From: Pelecanus crispus
Taxonomy: Eukaryota > Chordata > Aves > Pelecaniformes > Pelecanidae
DNA length: 64,000 bases
NCBI RefSeq assembly: GCF_030463565.1
Contig: NC_134676.1
Location: 4,924,001 to 4,988,000 of the forward strand
Direction: 5' to 3'
Position numbers and translations under genes: made by a program. This document shows positions 11,701-26,400 of the stretch, in pieces (position 1 is the stretch's first letter; every line of letters starts with the position of its first letter). The notes beneath the pieces are model-generated. The model did no database searches. It saw nothing but the letters and a program-made list of their open reading frames with translations, and was not told where the DNA came from.

Positions 11701-14700
11701 TCTCTGCCTTCCCATATTCCCTGTCTACAAAATGGATGCAATAATCCACAGAGCGCTTTGAGACCAAGGACCGAAGAGATCTCTCAAAGATGAGCAGCCA
11801 TTATTGACTTGCACAAGTAATTGCAGCAACAGCACTGCTGAACTGTTTGTGCACTGGTGCATCTAGATCCTTAAAATCAGATACTGAGGCTCCTGAAGTA
11901 ATCCTGTGGGTCTACAGAAGAGCCCAAAGCAGAATACTGCATGGAATGGTGTTTTCTCAGGATTTGCAGGTGAATAAGCAGAGCACATTAGCTGAAGAAA
12001 ACCAAAACCAGCCATCACCTTCTAGCCTGTGCTACACAGACAACTGTACAGCATCCTGATGCTCGGATCGAGGTTCAAGAGCTATGGTGCCTGTGGTACA
12101 CGGGCTGCCAACAACCAAAAAGCGAAAGATCAGGACCCAGATAACAGGTTGGATGGTCGTCACTAAGTGCGGATGCAGAAGATGATTTAAGGAACCAAAT
12201 GGGAGCTTATTTCTTCTTCACCAGAAGATTCTAATTGAGGTTGGGCTGTCCGAGATGACTGATCACCTTCAGATCTTCTTTCCATCCCCATTTCCCGCGA
12301 CAGTGCCTACCACCCACCGCCTCCGAGCGAGCGCCGCTGCTGCTCATGCAGTGGTAACACATTAGAGGAAAGTTTTTATATCTGTCACTGGGCAAAACTG
12401 TACATGTGCCCCAAGGGGAAGTGAGTCACCCAAATATATACACACAGTGTATGATTTCCGTCATCCCCATTCCTTAGGTTTTATAAGGCTATGGAGCAAC
12501 ACAGCGGGGAAAAGGAGGGAGGAGGAGGGGAACGTAAAGCGGCGCTTTATCAGATCCTTCTAATGATTATAATTAAACACTCTATGCCAAAAGAGAGGCA
12601 GAAAGAATTGCTCTATCCAGATGGTACGTGAACCGTTTTGCAAACTGATCTGAACAATGTCATCCCGGCCAAATTCAGCTCACAGTGGTGCCAGTAATGG
12701 GAACACCTGAGAAGAAAATGGCAGAAGGATCTGGCCATATTTTAGGTTGTATATTATTACCCCGGAGGGGCAAAAAAGCCACCCTGTGTTAAAAGGACTC
12801 TCCATTTGCAGAGCGAAGCACTCGGATGTTAGGAAATGCCATAATTAAGATTTCCTGTGACATTTTATTTCGGTCCCCTTGTGCATATACATTGCGATTG
12901 TCTCTAATTATGTGTTCACATGCTATTTTTTCCATTCAGTGCACAGAATGGACTTTGCTCAGCTAACAAGCAGCCACACAGAAGTATGTTTTTATTTTCT
13001 TATTCTTCCAAGTAGGGCCCCATACATTATTAACTATGCAAGAGCTCAAAACTTGCTCTGAAAACAAAACGATCAATTCCCTGCTCGGTTTTTCCAGGGT
13101 ATCGAATACTGCAGTGGGAGAATGATTAACAACTATTAATTCATTCACACCACCCTGAGGGGCAGCGTAGCACCGTGCTCCCTAACTTCGACCACAGAAA
13201 AAGCTGTGGCCACTGTTTTTTGAGTGCCTGGTGGACAGCAGAAGATCTAGTTCAGGCAGAGACATTGGTCTACAGGAAAAAAAACCCTGGCTGTGCCCTG
13301 CAGCAGGAAAAGTCCCTGGAGGAAGATTAACACTTGGCTGCACTCTAATTCCATGGATGGAGAGTTGTGGGCAATATCGATGCCTTGATGTTATCATATA
13401 CATGCATAAAGGCTTTAGCATACACTCACGGCCCTCCCGGAGACGAGTTTTCCCATTGCGCACTCCCCACATTGTATCTGTTGAGCTGCACCATTAGCTT
13501 TCACGAGAGCATTGATCCACGATGACATCCACCAACACTTGCAACCACCCCAGGACTTTTTAAATACCTCATTCAACATGCAAGTGAAATGTGGGAGACT
13601 TACCAGTCTGTGCCTTCGGCTAAATACCTGGGCTGGGGCCCCATGGGTTGTGGAGTTTGCAGTTGGTGGCTGAAGTCAAAGCTGGGGTGTAGACGGTGAG
13701 GCTGAACAGACATGCGCTCTTGAGCCCGCCTGTGGGGAGGAGGAGACCAGCAAGAGAATTAGCCACGCGGCGGGCACGGCTCATGAATGGCTCCTGCTCC
13801 GAGCCCGTGTCAATAAATTGGGGGAAAACTCAAACTGTTGGGTTTGTGAATATGTGTCCAAGAGAAAAGAGTCCAGGCAGGTGTCAGGGATGATGGGAAG
13901 AGAAACCCAGAGCTGTGTCTTCTACTCGTGGTCACCACAGACATAACGCAAACCTCTACCCTCACCCCCTGTGGCATCCACATACAGTCAGTTTACAAGA
14001 GATGCTATTTGGCAGCAACATGGAGAGAAAAAGAGGAAACCGAACTTCTTCCTTAGCAGTTTTGTGCCATTTGCACTATTTTCTTTTTCTCCACTGTCAG
14101 CCCCATAAACAACACGCAAGACAAAACTCGTCCCTGGTTCAGCCGTTATCCATCATCGTAAAGAAGCTGCAGGTTGTCTCGCCTCCCCATGCAGTGCATA
14201 AACTCCTGGGGAACCTCATTCATAACAGGATTACTCAGGAGTAACTGAAAGCAGAATTTACTCTCGCTGGCCTTTGCCAACATTTCTCTGGATGATGGAC
14301 AGGCCAGGCTGGGATCCAGCTCCTTCTCCCCCAGCTCTGGTGCCTTTGCAGGCAGGGAAAGAAAAGTGGTAGAAAATATAGCAAGGTTTTTCTAGGGATT
14401 TGAGTCTCTTCTCGTGATTGTTGCTTATTTGAACTGCTCAGGGGAAGAGCATCTGCTGCTTGATCAGTGTCCACATTTGGAGAGAGACAAGGTGGATGCA
14501 GGAGGAGGATTTGCATTACAGACAGACTCGCGCCCCTTGCTCCCTGCCAAGTCCCTGCTTACCGATGGAGCAAGTGCAAAGCAAAGCTATGGGAAAACAC
14601 TAGAACAAATGGAACAGGGAACAGCTAGATAAAAAATTTTTCATGCAGCCACAGCTCAGAGGCTTCACTTTTGAAGGCACAACCCAGATTTCCATTACTG

Positions 14701-17417
14701 GGACCTCATGCCCCACACCTGTAAGGTTCCTGACACCCTCCTCCGATGCAGCTGTGCTTTCAGAAACAGGCTGTGGGACCAGGCAAGAGGTTCCTGCCCT
14801 TTTCCACACCACAACCCACTTGCAGATGTAACACTGACAAGCATTTACCAAACCAGCTTCTGCGTGGAATTGTGCTCTGTGCTTTTATTTGAATTCAGCT
14901 TATGACTAAGAGATAAACACTTGTATCATCAGTGCCTCAGCCTCACATATATTTGCTACCCAATTATTAACTAATCATTAAATCCACCTAAAATCCAGCT
15001 TATGCAAAACAAAACAAGAAGAGAAGAACACACAATTTTCAGACAGAAAGGGTATGGAAAGAAAGTGTTTTCTGTCTGTAGCATTCTTTCCAAATGAAGC
15101 GTAATCGCGAAGACTCATCCTCTGATTCTTGATCCATGGGTACAACCCGCAAATAGCTTCCATATGTTTCCAAAAAAAGCACTCCTCTCCTACATGCTAT
15201 CTAAACCCCTCTCTCAAGAAACACAATCAGGACAAGGCCAGACATCCATTTCCACCTCTGCTGAGTTACAGTAATTCTCTCTGCAGTCGTCAGCCCAGTC
15301 TGAATTTAGGCTGCTTTCCATGATTGACTGTGCTGCAGGTCAACAGCATCATTCCCTCATAGATCTGGGAAGCCTACCTAGACCCAGAGGAGCAAGATCT
15401 TCATGTGCAAAACCTGACGGGACAGGTGGATACGATCTCTTACATGGTTTTGAAACAGCAGCTATGAGGAGGTAGCTTGTGCATGCAATCTATTGCTCTC
15501 TCTGCCATGCAGGACAGGTTCACTGCAACACCAAGGTGGTACCACAATGATTCTCCTACAAGTGACAGTAGTAGGTGACCTTGGGACATGCTAGATGAGC
15601 ACAGTATGGATCCCCATGGGAAAGGTACAGCTGCAGGTGCAACCTGCCCTGCAGCTTCCCTTCTGGTGGATGCATTTTAGGGGTACACAGATGAACTTGT
15701 GAAGAAAACCCAACTAGCACGTATCACCGGGGCTTTGCAGAAGCCACTTTGCTCAAGTGAGGCTGATGTAGCTTCTCAGCATCCTTCAGGAAGAGTAAGA
15801 CCCCCTTACCTGGGATGGGGCATGAGCCGGCGGTGCTGTGCCTCGAGGAGCTGCTGCTGGAGGAGGTATTGCTGGTGAAGCGCCTGAGGTAGGAAGGAGG
15901 GTCCGGCCACGTCCTGGAAGGGCAGGGCTGGCACCGGCGCCAGGGGCTGGTGCAGGGGGCCGCTGTGCTGGTGCGCGGGGGCCATGTGGGGGGTCAGCCC
16001 CGGCTGGGGCTGCACCGCGTGAGGCAGGGTGAAGTCGGCGGAGAGCTGAGGCTGGGGACCCAGGTGGAAGTGCCGGCAGGAGGTAGCATGGGGATGCTGA
16101 GACCTTTGAAAAGGAGCACCTGGAAGAGAAGAGCATGGCCGTCACGGGGGCCGGCGGCAGCCAGGGGACCCCAGCCTGGTGGTTGCCCATCCAAGGCAAG
16201 AATTCAGCAAAGAGCTGTTCCTCTCCTCTGCCAAAAGGGTTAAAAAAGAGAGAGCAGGTCAGTTAACGTTGATTACATGGAAAAATGTTGATTTTGACTA
16301 ATAGTTTTTCTCCTCCAAAAAACATTGGAACCAAAGCATGGGTTTGGGTTCAAAGTGAGGTTTTGGCTCCAAATTGAAGTGTATAATGATGAAAACTGCT
16401 TCAGCTTGTTGTGGTTTGCCTGTCTTAAAGAGAAAAGGAACAAAAATTTTAATAGGGCCTGTAGCGATAGGACAAGGGATAACGGTTTTAAACTAAAAGA
16501 GGATAGATTCAGACTAGACATAAGGAAGAAATTTTTTACAATGAGGGTGGTGAAGCACTGGCACAGGTTGCCCAGAGAGGTGGGAGATGGCCCATCCCTG
16601 GAAACATCCCAGGCCAGGCTGGACGGGGCTCTGAGCACCCTGATCCAGCTGAAGATGTCCCTGCTCATGGCAGGGGGTTGGACTGGATGACCTTCAAAGG
16701 TCCTTTCAAACCCTAATCATTCTGTGATTCTATGAAAAAGCCTCAACATTTTAGAAAAGGAAAAAAAAAAACCCATCTGTTTTCTAAAATACGTTTTCAT
16801 GGGTTATGAGCTCACCGAAGTTTTCAAAGCTTGCTGACTTTCCATGCAATTCAAGGTATTTCTTTGCCTGTCTAAAAATGTCTCATAGGCAAGGAAATAA
16901 TCTCTGCCCTAAGAAACTGTCTCTCGCTGACTGCAGGACGTGAATGAGACACCTTCCACCTCTGAGAGCCGGGATTAAGACCGTGCATCTTTGCTGAGAC
17001 CCTTCAATAGCTCATCCTCGTGAGCTGCATGCAGGGAGAGAGCAGCTGCAGGAAATACAACATGGACTGCTATGAGACCAGCCATGAAACTGATGGGAAT
17101 GAGGAAGAAATGAGGTGTGAAAGATATCCGTAGAGGAGGCTTTTTTCAAAACATCTGGCGCTGGCTTGCACCTCCCTCAAGATCCTTGCTTGGATGGGCC
17201 CTTAGCCCAATCCGGCACGTTAATTCCTACCTTCCCGGAGCATTTACAGGCACCACGGCAAAACTTTTGGCTCTTAAACTAAGGAGAGAGGCAGCTCAGA
17301 GGTGAAGGATGAGACTCGAGTGAGGCTATTAGACGTGCCTTTTTGCTCAGGATCAGCCCCAGGGTAGGACACCTACCCTTTCACACAGTCTTTCGAACAC
17401 CTTATCTTCCTAAAAAC

Positions 17418-17457
<40 letters not shown>

Positions 17458-20400
17458 CCAGGAACAACAGCACCAAGAGACACTGAGTGCCATCCCATGA
17501 CACAGGCCAGACATGCCCATGATGCCTTCTTCACCCAGATCCCTTCTGCTCACATCTCCCTTCTGCCGGCATGCCGGGCCAGGCCATCACAGCAGCTCAG
17601 GGAGCCCCAAACACTCTCTGTTCCCGTCCGTGTGGAAACACAAAACACACAAAGCAAGCCAGGTGCCGGCAAGAGAAACAATAGGAGAGGACCTAACAGA
17701 AACGAATGTTTTGCAAAATTGTGCATAAGTAATCACACACAGCATCTCTTAAATACAAACTAATCCTCCGTAGTGCCCCTCTGAGAGAGGCAGTGGGTAG
17801 CAAATGCATGTGCCACCAGCAGCAGAACTTCTTAAGGTGATAGTTTCTCATGCTGTCAGATAACGGCATGATTCAACTACGCTATTAATTAAGACCAGAG
17901 GAGGTGGGATCAGACCCACTGCTCCCCAGCGATGGAGCTGCAAACCCAGACCCATGAGCCATCTGTGTACCCCATCCCTGGGTACTGCACGTTATACTTG
18001 CTGCCGCCAGCCTGGCCCCAATTCACCGTACCCCACCGACAGGTAAAGGCTGAGTAATGAAATGGGGGTCCTGTGCTGCCCTGGCCCATTGCTCAAGCTG
18101 AGCAACACCGCAATCATGGGGAGATGCCTCCTAACTGCTGTGTTTGCTGGGTACTTGCAGAGCGACTCATGGTGACTTGCTCAACCTCTAATGGCCATGG
18201 GTCCTCCCAATGGGAAACAGCTACAGCAAGTCACGGGTGAGCCGTTTGACACCTCCAGGTCTTCACGGCACCTGAAGACAAGGTGCTAGTGCAGGTTAAA
18301 GTGCTAATCCCTCTGCACACCCAAACACACCAGCCTGTGCCACCAGGCAGCAGTTTAGCTGTATTTCAGACAAAACTGGCTTCGGAGGGCACAAGAGGAT
18401 GAAGCTTAGTGATATTCCCCCACATTTACTGGGACAAATTTTGTAGCGCTTAAGTAAAGCAGAAGCAGCCAGTCTCTCATCCTCTGCATCTCTCTGGTCT
18501 CTTGATGCCTGGTGCAACCTTAGCCAAGGATTTCCAGCCTTTTGACGTATCCTGGGAGGCCTTAGTCTGATTTAGTGAAACATCTGCAGGACCTTTGATG
18601 GCACAGCCATGAGGAACTAGAGAGCACAGGGTGGGCAGGTCATCTTGTCAGAACTTTTGACTTGAATTTTTTCCTCCCACACCAAGACAGTCCTTGCAAG
18701 GAACTTGGTCGTACACTTCCCTGCAGTCCAGAAAGTACAAACTTCACCTCTGGTATCTGGGCAGGAAGGCATGCAGGGCCTATGCAGAGCCAACATAACC
18801 TAAAGTAAAAGCCTAACCCATTTTGTTTTGGTACAGAGAGTTAATTTGCCTTATTTTTAGACCTTACTCAATCAAAACAATCATTTTTTTAGGTTTTTTT
18901 CTGGTACCTACTGGTGCAAAGATCCATTTCCCTCCATAGGAAAATTACTATAAAGATGTGACCAAGACCATATGATTAAATAAACCCCAACAATTTGTCT
19001 TAACAAAATTCACTATTACAATTGTTCATTCTCTACAACTAATCCAATTGCTGATGAGGATTTTGATGGCAAAGCAAAGACTTTGGGGAATACTTCAGCA
19101 ACTCTGTGCTTATCAGCAGTCATCAAATCATACAACTGGCACAACTGAACCAGCTTGCACAACAAAGAGCCAGTCCTTGCCAAGCGTGGTACTGGTGGGC
19201 CCCAGAAAGCCCTGGCAAACAAATAACAGTGCACAACAGAACATTTCAGCTCTGAGTTATCTATTTTCAAGTTTACCCTCTTCTGTTCATCGTATCTAGC
19301 CACAAGGGGCCTTGATAGACACTGCTTTCCAAGTCCACACGTTGATTTTGCATGCACAAGGTAAAACCAGTGTCACCCTGCTGACACCAGCTGAGCAGCG
19401 TTGCTCCAGGTAACTCACCATGACCAAAACCAGAATCTGGCTCACAGGTGCTCACCCCCATTCAGCGTAACAGAGGACCCCACGTTAGCAGTGTCTATTA
19501 ATGATTACTCCACTAGCACATCTTCCTTCTCTTTCCCAAGCCGCAGTTTGGTCCTAGATCACATTTGCATTTGAACCGACAAGGATTGCCCATAAAATAC
19601 TTCAAGAAAATTTGATTCATGGATTTAATGTGCTTTTTGCCAGGACAGTAATGTCTGCCACAGCAGAGAGCAATCCATGACTAAAAGCCAGTCCAGATAC
19701 CCGGCTCCAGCTTTTGTTTTTACTCCCCAAAAGAAGGGGTGGGCTGATATTTTCACTAGCTAAGCTTTGAGGACATTTCTGCAGCTAAGCCAATGAGGTT
19801 GGAAACTGTGCCTATCAAGCTCCAGAGCCGCTAACTGCACCCTCCATGAGCCACGTTCCCCACTGCCTGCCCCAGTGGTGGCTGCAGGAAGGCAATGTTG
19901 CTCTGGGATTGGCAAGGCAGAGACCCTCTCCCCGCTCAATGGGCTCTAGAATTTTGGTCCTCATCCTACAGCAGGATTATCCTTCTCCACTGGGATACTT
20001 TGATTTTGCAGGAAGAGGGTTCAGCCAGATCTTGGATGGTTTTTTACACCCGACCCCAAAGGCACCTAACAGGTTCATCAGCTTCAGTGGCCTTTGCTGC
20101 AAACACTTGCCTACTCCAGCTGAAGAGGGAAGGGGAAGCCCAGTGTCCTTGCTGCAGAGGCAATGCAGTCCTCACCAGCCCTGAGAGGCTCTTGACCTGA
20201 GGCCAACCTGGAAACACGTGTCCCCATGTCCACCCTGCTGGTCAGGAGGAGAGGGTCCACCCCACTGCGTGAGGCTCATTGACGTGCTCCTCCCAGTGGC
20301 ATGAGTAGCTCCAGCTGTTCATACCTGGAGCCGTGGAGGACTGATTTCTCTGGGCTCACTGTCAGGCTGCCCACCAGCCAGAAATCCTTCTTTCCTTGTC

Positions 20401-23400
20401 CTGTTGCTCCTTCCTTTCATTTAAACACTGTTGCTGTGGCAGATGATGACAGCTCAGAGCAACATCAGATCAGCAGCTCTGAGATGAGCAATGCGTCACT
20501 TCTCTGTCAGCAAAGCAGACAACTTACTCCAGTTTTGTGTAGTCTTCCATTAACTAGTTGTGGCCAAATGTCATTGAGACCAGAGACTTCTGTCTCAATG
20601 CAAGCATCTAAACAGAGTTATTTCTTAGGAGAGCAGGGCGATATTTCCCCTGCTGCTTTGCCTTTCCTCTCCCTCTCCATATTAGCTCCTCATACTCTTC
20701 TGTTGACCATACACATTTGCAAGGTCTTTCTCAGCCTACCCACGCACCCACCCAAGCTCCCAGCTTGGACAACCCTTGTTGCCTTACACCCCTCTGGCCT
20801 CAGCTAAGCCACAAAGGCAGTTAATGCCTGAGCCCAGCTAATCCAGGTCTAAAAAGCGCCCTGCAAAAGTCTAAAGGTTTGCCCTAACACATGGAGGCAA
20901 AGAAGGGATCTGGTGGAGCTGTGAAGCAGGTCTTGGGCAGGGCAGGCTGTCTGCGGGGTGGGAAAGAGGAGCTACGTGGTCCTCTGACATGCCTGGGGCC
21001 AAGCTATGGCTTGGCATGGTGGTGTAGGACCGTGTGCCCCTGGGTACCCCATCCATCTTGTGCCTTTGGGTGAGCATCAGCAACACCTCCCTGCCTTGCG
21101 TGATGCTCCGGTAGCTGCTGCATCCACTCCCCCTTGGCTTCTTCCATCATGTCCTGAAGCCAAGGTCAGCACCAGGGATCCAGGGGCGGGGGAATCGGCG
21201 CTTCATTAATTCCTGCTGCTGCCAGAACACGAGTGCAGATCAGTAGCTGCCCCAATCGGTCTGGTTCACCTCTGCTACTGCAACAGACGCTCCGGCTTCG
21301 CGCTGCGATGCCAAGGACCCACCACGGAGCTGGGTCTGCTGTATTCCCCACAGCTACGCAGTTCAGCGACGCTGTGGCCCCATATCCCTACCTGCACCGT
21401 GAAGATGATCTTCAGCTAGAAAGCCTGTGGGGAAAATGTCTTAACAGCTATTTACAAAGCACCCAAAATGTTTAGCTGGAAGACGGTGTTACAGCCTGCA
21501 GTCTCAAGCAGAGGAGGTATAAATTCGTTTTTAGAAAGCCGGCAGATGATGCAGGCGTGTGGATAGCTGAACCTGTTCGGCTGCTCGCTGCCGCGCTGTT
21601 TCCACCCTTCGCTCACGCAGGCTCCGAACGCAGCGGAAACCCGCGGGGAAACTCATCACGTCCTCCTCGCCACCTCTTTCTCACTTCACAGCTTTTTCTT
21701 TTTTTTTTTTTTCCTCTCAGTTCTACAGTTATATTTATTGTTTCTATACATTATCTGAAGCAGCCTGGACTTTTTCTCATTAAAAGAAATGCTCCCAATT
21801 CCTTCGTGCCCCCAGGTGAACCCTGCAAATGACAAGTTCATATATTTTTGCAGCTTGATATGTGACATCGAGTCACAGAAATTTACTGGTCTGATACTGG
21901 GTATTTTTATCACTGAGGATTCTCCTTTAGCATCAGTCAGGATCTGACTATGCATATGCACATGCAAATTTATCCGTCCACCAATATTTCACCCAGAAAG
22001 GCTCAAGGGGTCTGTGCGCTCATTAAACACTGACCCATCTCAGTGATGCAAAGCCCCTGGGTAAACCCTGCAGAGAGCCAGGGGATGCTACGGGCTTTGT
22101 GAAAAGAAAAACCCAGAAAGCAGAACAATTTATTTCCACCTCCTTTCCTCGTGGCAGCAATATTTTTTAAGCGACCCAGCTACTGGTAAGGGACAGCGGA
22201 TCAGACCCAGAGCTGGCACTGGGGATAGGTATCTCGAGCAGACAGCTGCAGCCCAGGGAGAGCAGCCGCCTTCGAAAGGAAAACAAAATCTGTCTTATGC
22301 TGTTAAGCTGCCTGCGATGCATGTGAATTTTTCCCCTGGGTAAGGCAACCTGGCCGGCTTGTCGAGGCATTCATGGTCCGCATGCGAGCATGTGGGGGCC
22401 GGGGGGGTGGGAAGGGAGACTGGGGCTATTTATACATCTTGATCCCATCGCGGCGGAGAGCGAGATGGCAGCTCCTGGAGAGCCCTGGCTTCACTCACGG
22501 ACAGTTTTTGCAGCCGCGGAAGATCTGCCCATTGCAATCGGCCGAACCGGGGCTGGAGCCGCGCCGTCTTGGGCATTTCACCCCAATTAGAGCCCCCACA
22601 ACCCCTCCTCCTGCCCTGGGACGGCAGATAAACCCCATAAACCAGAACCATCCAGGGTGCCTCTCCAAGCACCGGACTCTGCAGAGAGCCCACCGGGCTT
22701 TTAATAACCCAGGCACCTGCAGCTTGTTCTCCTGGACATGCATTAAAATTCCCGCTGGAGACAGGAACACTGTGGGAAGTTAGCATCTATCCCAATGGTA
22801 TACAGCAAGTAAAGGCTAAAATCATGGGAGCAGCTCCGGCTTCACGTGGCACACGGAGAAGGACTGCCCTTACAAACATGCTGCTGCCTGGTGCCGTCAG
22901 CCATGTCTTAACCCTTTGCAAATTAGTTGTGAATATACCCTTATTAAAAGACTTAAATTGACTTACTAATAGGAAATGAGGGGTGACAATGCACCTGGGA
23001 AATAAAAAAAAAAATGAAAAAAATAACCCCCCAGACCAAATCCACGGGATATTCAGCTGCAGAAAAATTTAGCGGTCTTGCAGAGAGGGAGCTAGCATGT
23101 CATCTCATTCCCATTATAGGACAGCAAACTGCAGGGTGAGGAGATCGGGGCAGGGAGGATGGAAGAGGAGGAGGAGGAAAGAATTTGAAAAAAATTTATC
23201 AGACGGGAAGGAATCTGTCTCACTTTCAGCACCTTCGCCAACAGCTTTCCCATTTCATTAAGCAAATGGCAACAACCGTGCCAAAAATAATAGGCAGCCA
23301 GCTCAAATCCAGCCCAGGGTGCCGCCTGCCGCCCCACACATCTAATGCCATGCAACGGGTAGCAGACCCCAGCACCAGCCCGTGGCTGGGCGAGGAGCAG

Positions 23401-26400
23401 CCCCAGCACACATTAGTGATGGATAAAGAACATTTTCTTTTGCCTTATTTGCTTGGCCAGGCTGCGCAGCGCCAGGGACTGAGTCAGGATGGAGCCCCTG
23501 CGGTGGGCAAAGGGCTGGTCTGTGGTGGTTGGTGGAGCGCGGTTGGGTCCTGGATGGAAACGTGAGGTTTTGGAGGTTTATTGTCCAGGAGGACAGGGTT
23601 AGGGTTAGGGTTAGCTCAGAGTCTTGCACGTTTGATGGAAACACGCTGCAAAGGGGTTTAGGGGAACAGGGCTGAGATAGGCTCCCCCATCGCTGTTTAA
23701 TGGTTTGGAGGTCACTGCCACCCAACAGCCCTTATTGCACCCCGCCTCCACGGATCTCTGTGCAGGCACAGCAAAACACAGCTCAGCTCACCCCAAAACC
23801 CACATAAACACAGACCTCGGAGACCGGAGATTGCCCTCCCGCCTGCTTGTACGACCCCCATTCAACATCCTCCCGCCCTAACGAAGCCTCTCATTAATCG
23901 CTGAGTGACGTGAGCTGGCGTGGCTGCAGCACAGGCTCGTACGCGCCCGCGGTCCCTGCCACGGAGCAGAGCATCTCCTCCCCTGCACGCCACAGGGTGA
24001 AACCCGCGCACCCAAAAAATGCCGAGGTGGGACTCCTTCCAGAACCTAGACTCGGCATTCAACAAAAAAAACACTTACAACTGGCAATAACGGGCGTTTA
24101 TCAGGATATTTATGCCAGGGCTGAGGCGATGCTGAGTGGTGGGGATGGGAAGAGGTGAAAGCTAGCGATGGGGTATGGCTGGGCAGAGAGACTGCTGTTT
24201 ATACAGAGCTGGCTGAGGGTTTTTTTTTTTTTTCTTTCCCTGCAACCCTTTTCCACTAGCTTCAGGGGGAAGAAAAAAGTTTTGTCGAAGATGATGTTTC
24301 ACAGGAACGTGTTGAATTCAGCAATATTTTCCGAGGAGGAAAGAGAAACACTTCAGCAGCGTTGCTACACTTAAATCCATCTTTTTGCTTTTGTACTTTG
24401 CACTATGTTTTAATTATAGCTTTATTCTCATGTACTGTATTGGAGGGTGCATTTATGATTTTTGGATCATCACACACACACACAAAAAAAGCTGAACTGT
24501 GCTGAAAGAAAATGTTTTCGGAGATTTAATGGTCCCAGTTTCACTCCTCCCCTCCCAGGCTCTCGTGTGGCTGGAGGGACGGGTGGCCCCATCAGCCTGG
24601 CATGATATTTCCCACCCAGCCCAGCTCTTCTTCCCCAAACCACCCCATTTCTCACAGTTTTGGGCCCAGCTCTGTGCATTTGCCAGGAAAGGGCAATGGT
24701 GGAAACCCAGCTTTGGAGATGTTGCAAAACCCCTCTGTGACTTTTTTCGTTTCTGTTGGGTCTGAAGGCGTCGGCAAGGATGGGGAATGAATGGCCAACA
24801 GGAATCGCTCACCCTCAAATCCTGCACTAAAAGCAGGGGTTGCATCTCAGGTCTCACCAACATTTTTGGGCTGTTCAGCTGTTTGCAGGGCTTATGCTGG
24901 AGGCAAAACCCCTGCACTGCTGAGGGCAGAGAGGGTTTGGCCGGTACCTGAACTTCAAGGCAATTACTGGGGCTTTGGCCATCGGCCAGGCACCCTGATT
25001 TGCTCACTCATCCCTTCTCCCCCACGATCATCCCAGCCAGATCCTATGTGTAACCAAAACCAATTTTACGTGCCATACGGTGGGGAAAGCAAACAAAATC
25101 GGAGCTTTCCCCACTTTATTGGCAGGCGCCTGGGCTCAACGGCTCTTCTCCAGGGTTTGGACTGTTAGCCCAATTAAAAAAGAAAAAGTTGAAAAGGGAG
25201 TTGGAGGGGGCCAGGGGCCCTTTTGGTCAAAGGAAACAAGAGAGCTCATCTTTTTGTGGTTATAAATTACTAGCAGGGTGTTATATCCAAGCAAATTAGT
25301 CTCCAACCTGGAAATGGGAAAATTAGCCAGGGGAAGGAATTCATCCTCAATTTAAAAATAAAAAATTAAAAATCCTGACGTGACAGTGGTCTATTACTTG
25401 GCTCTGCCTGCAGAAAGCAATGGGAAAGCACTTGGAGAGAACCCTATCCCTGCCCTTGGGAATGTAAAAACGTGCTGACTTGTGCATGCAGGAGCCTTCG
25501 CCTTTGACGGGCAGCGATATGCTGCAGCCAGTTGTTTGGAAAGGGAAATTCAATACTTGGGTTTCCAATGTTTCCTTGCTTTCACAGTGTCCAAAGCTCT
25601 CCCCAGGCATTTGGAAGTGCTCAACACCTGCCTTAAAACACTCTTAACTGCTCCTAATGACCAGCCTGGGGGCTTGCAGCAGCTCCCTCCTGCCAGTAAT
25701 GATCCGCGGGACATCCAGAAACAGGCAAAAAGCCAAAACCATGGGGGAAAAAAACCCCAGCTAGACATGTCAAGGACCTGGAAGGATCTTGAGTCCTGTG
25801 CTGCATTGCTCACGGAGCCTCTTAATTCTGCAACAGCCCAAACTGAATCCCTCCACCCAAATGCTGTCAGACCTGGTGGGTCTGAAATCCAAATGCAACT
25901 TTAACCCTTCTCTGGAGAAGGCATTCATGGGAAGAGCCAATGCTCTCAGCTGTCTCCTTGTCACTGTTTAAGCTTCGTGATCCCACCTGGTCTCAAACCT
26001 GCACCCGCTGAGCATCAACCCAGGCCACTCCACAGCCGCTCAGACAGGAGCCGAGTCCTTCCGTACCCCCGTACCCCGTGGGCACTCAGGAACCAGGGCT
26101 CACCCACGGTCCCGGCACAGCCCAGGGGATGGGACTGCTCCGCCCCGCAAGGCTGTGGGGATGCAGCGACAGCACCCCAGTCCTGTGCTGGCCCCAGGAT
26201 CCCCTCCCTCCTTGGCAGCTTTTGGCTGAGGACCAGCAGTGGTGGTGCCAACAATCTCCTCTCCCCTCGTCTCCCCTGTCAATACAGATTCCCAGTGAAG
26301 ATTTCCATCCTGCTCTCCCCTTACCAGCAAAGAGGAGAGAGGTGCTTTTTGAGGTGCAGTTTGCCTGACCTGCTTTAAACCTCCCTGCTAGGGAGAGATC

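Noticed and set aside
23595..23614. Interstitial telomeric sequence as a chromosome fusion scar
   Set aside because: Only about three TTAGGG units; such short runs arise by chance or repair.
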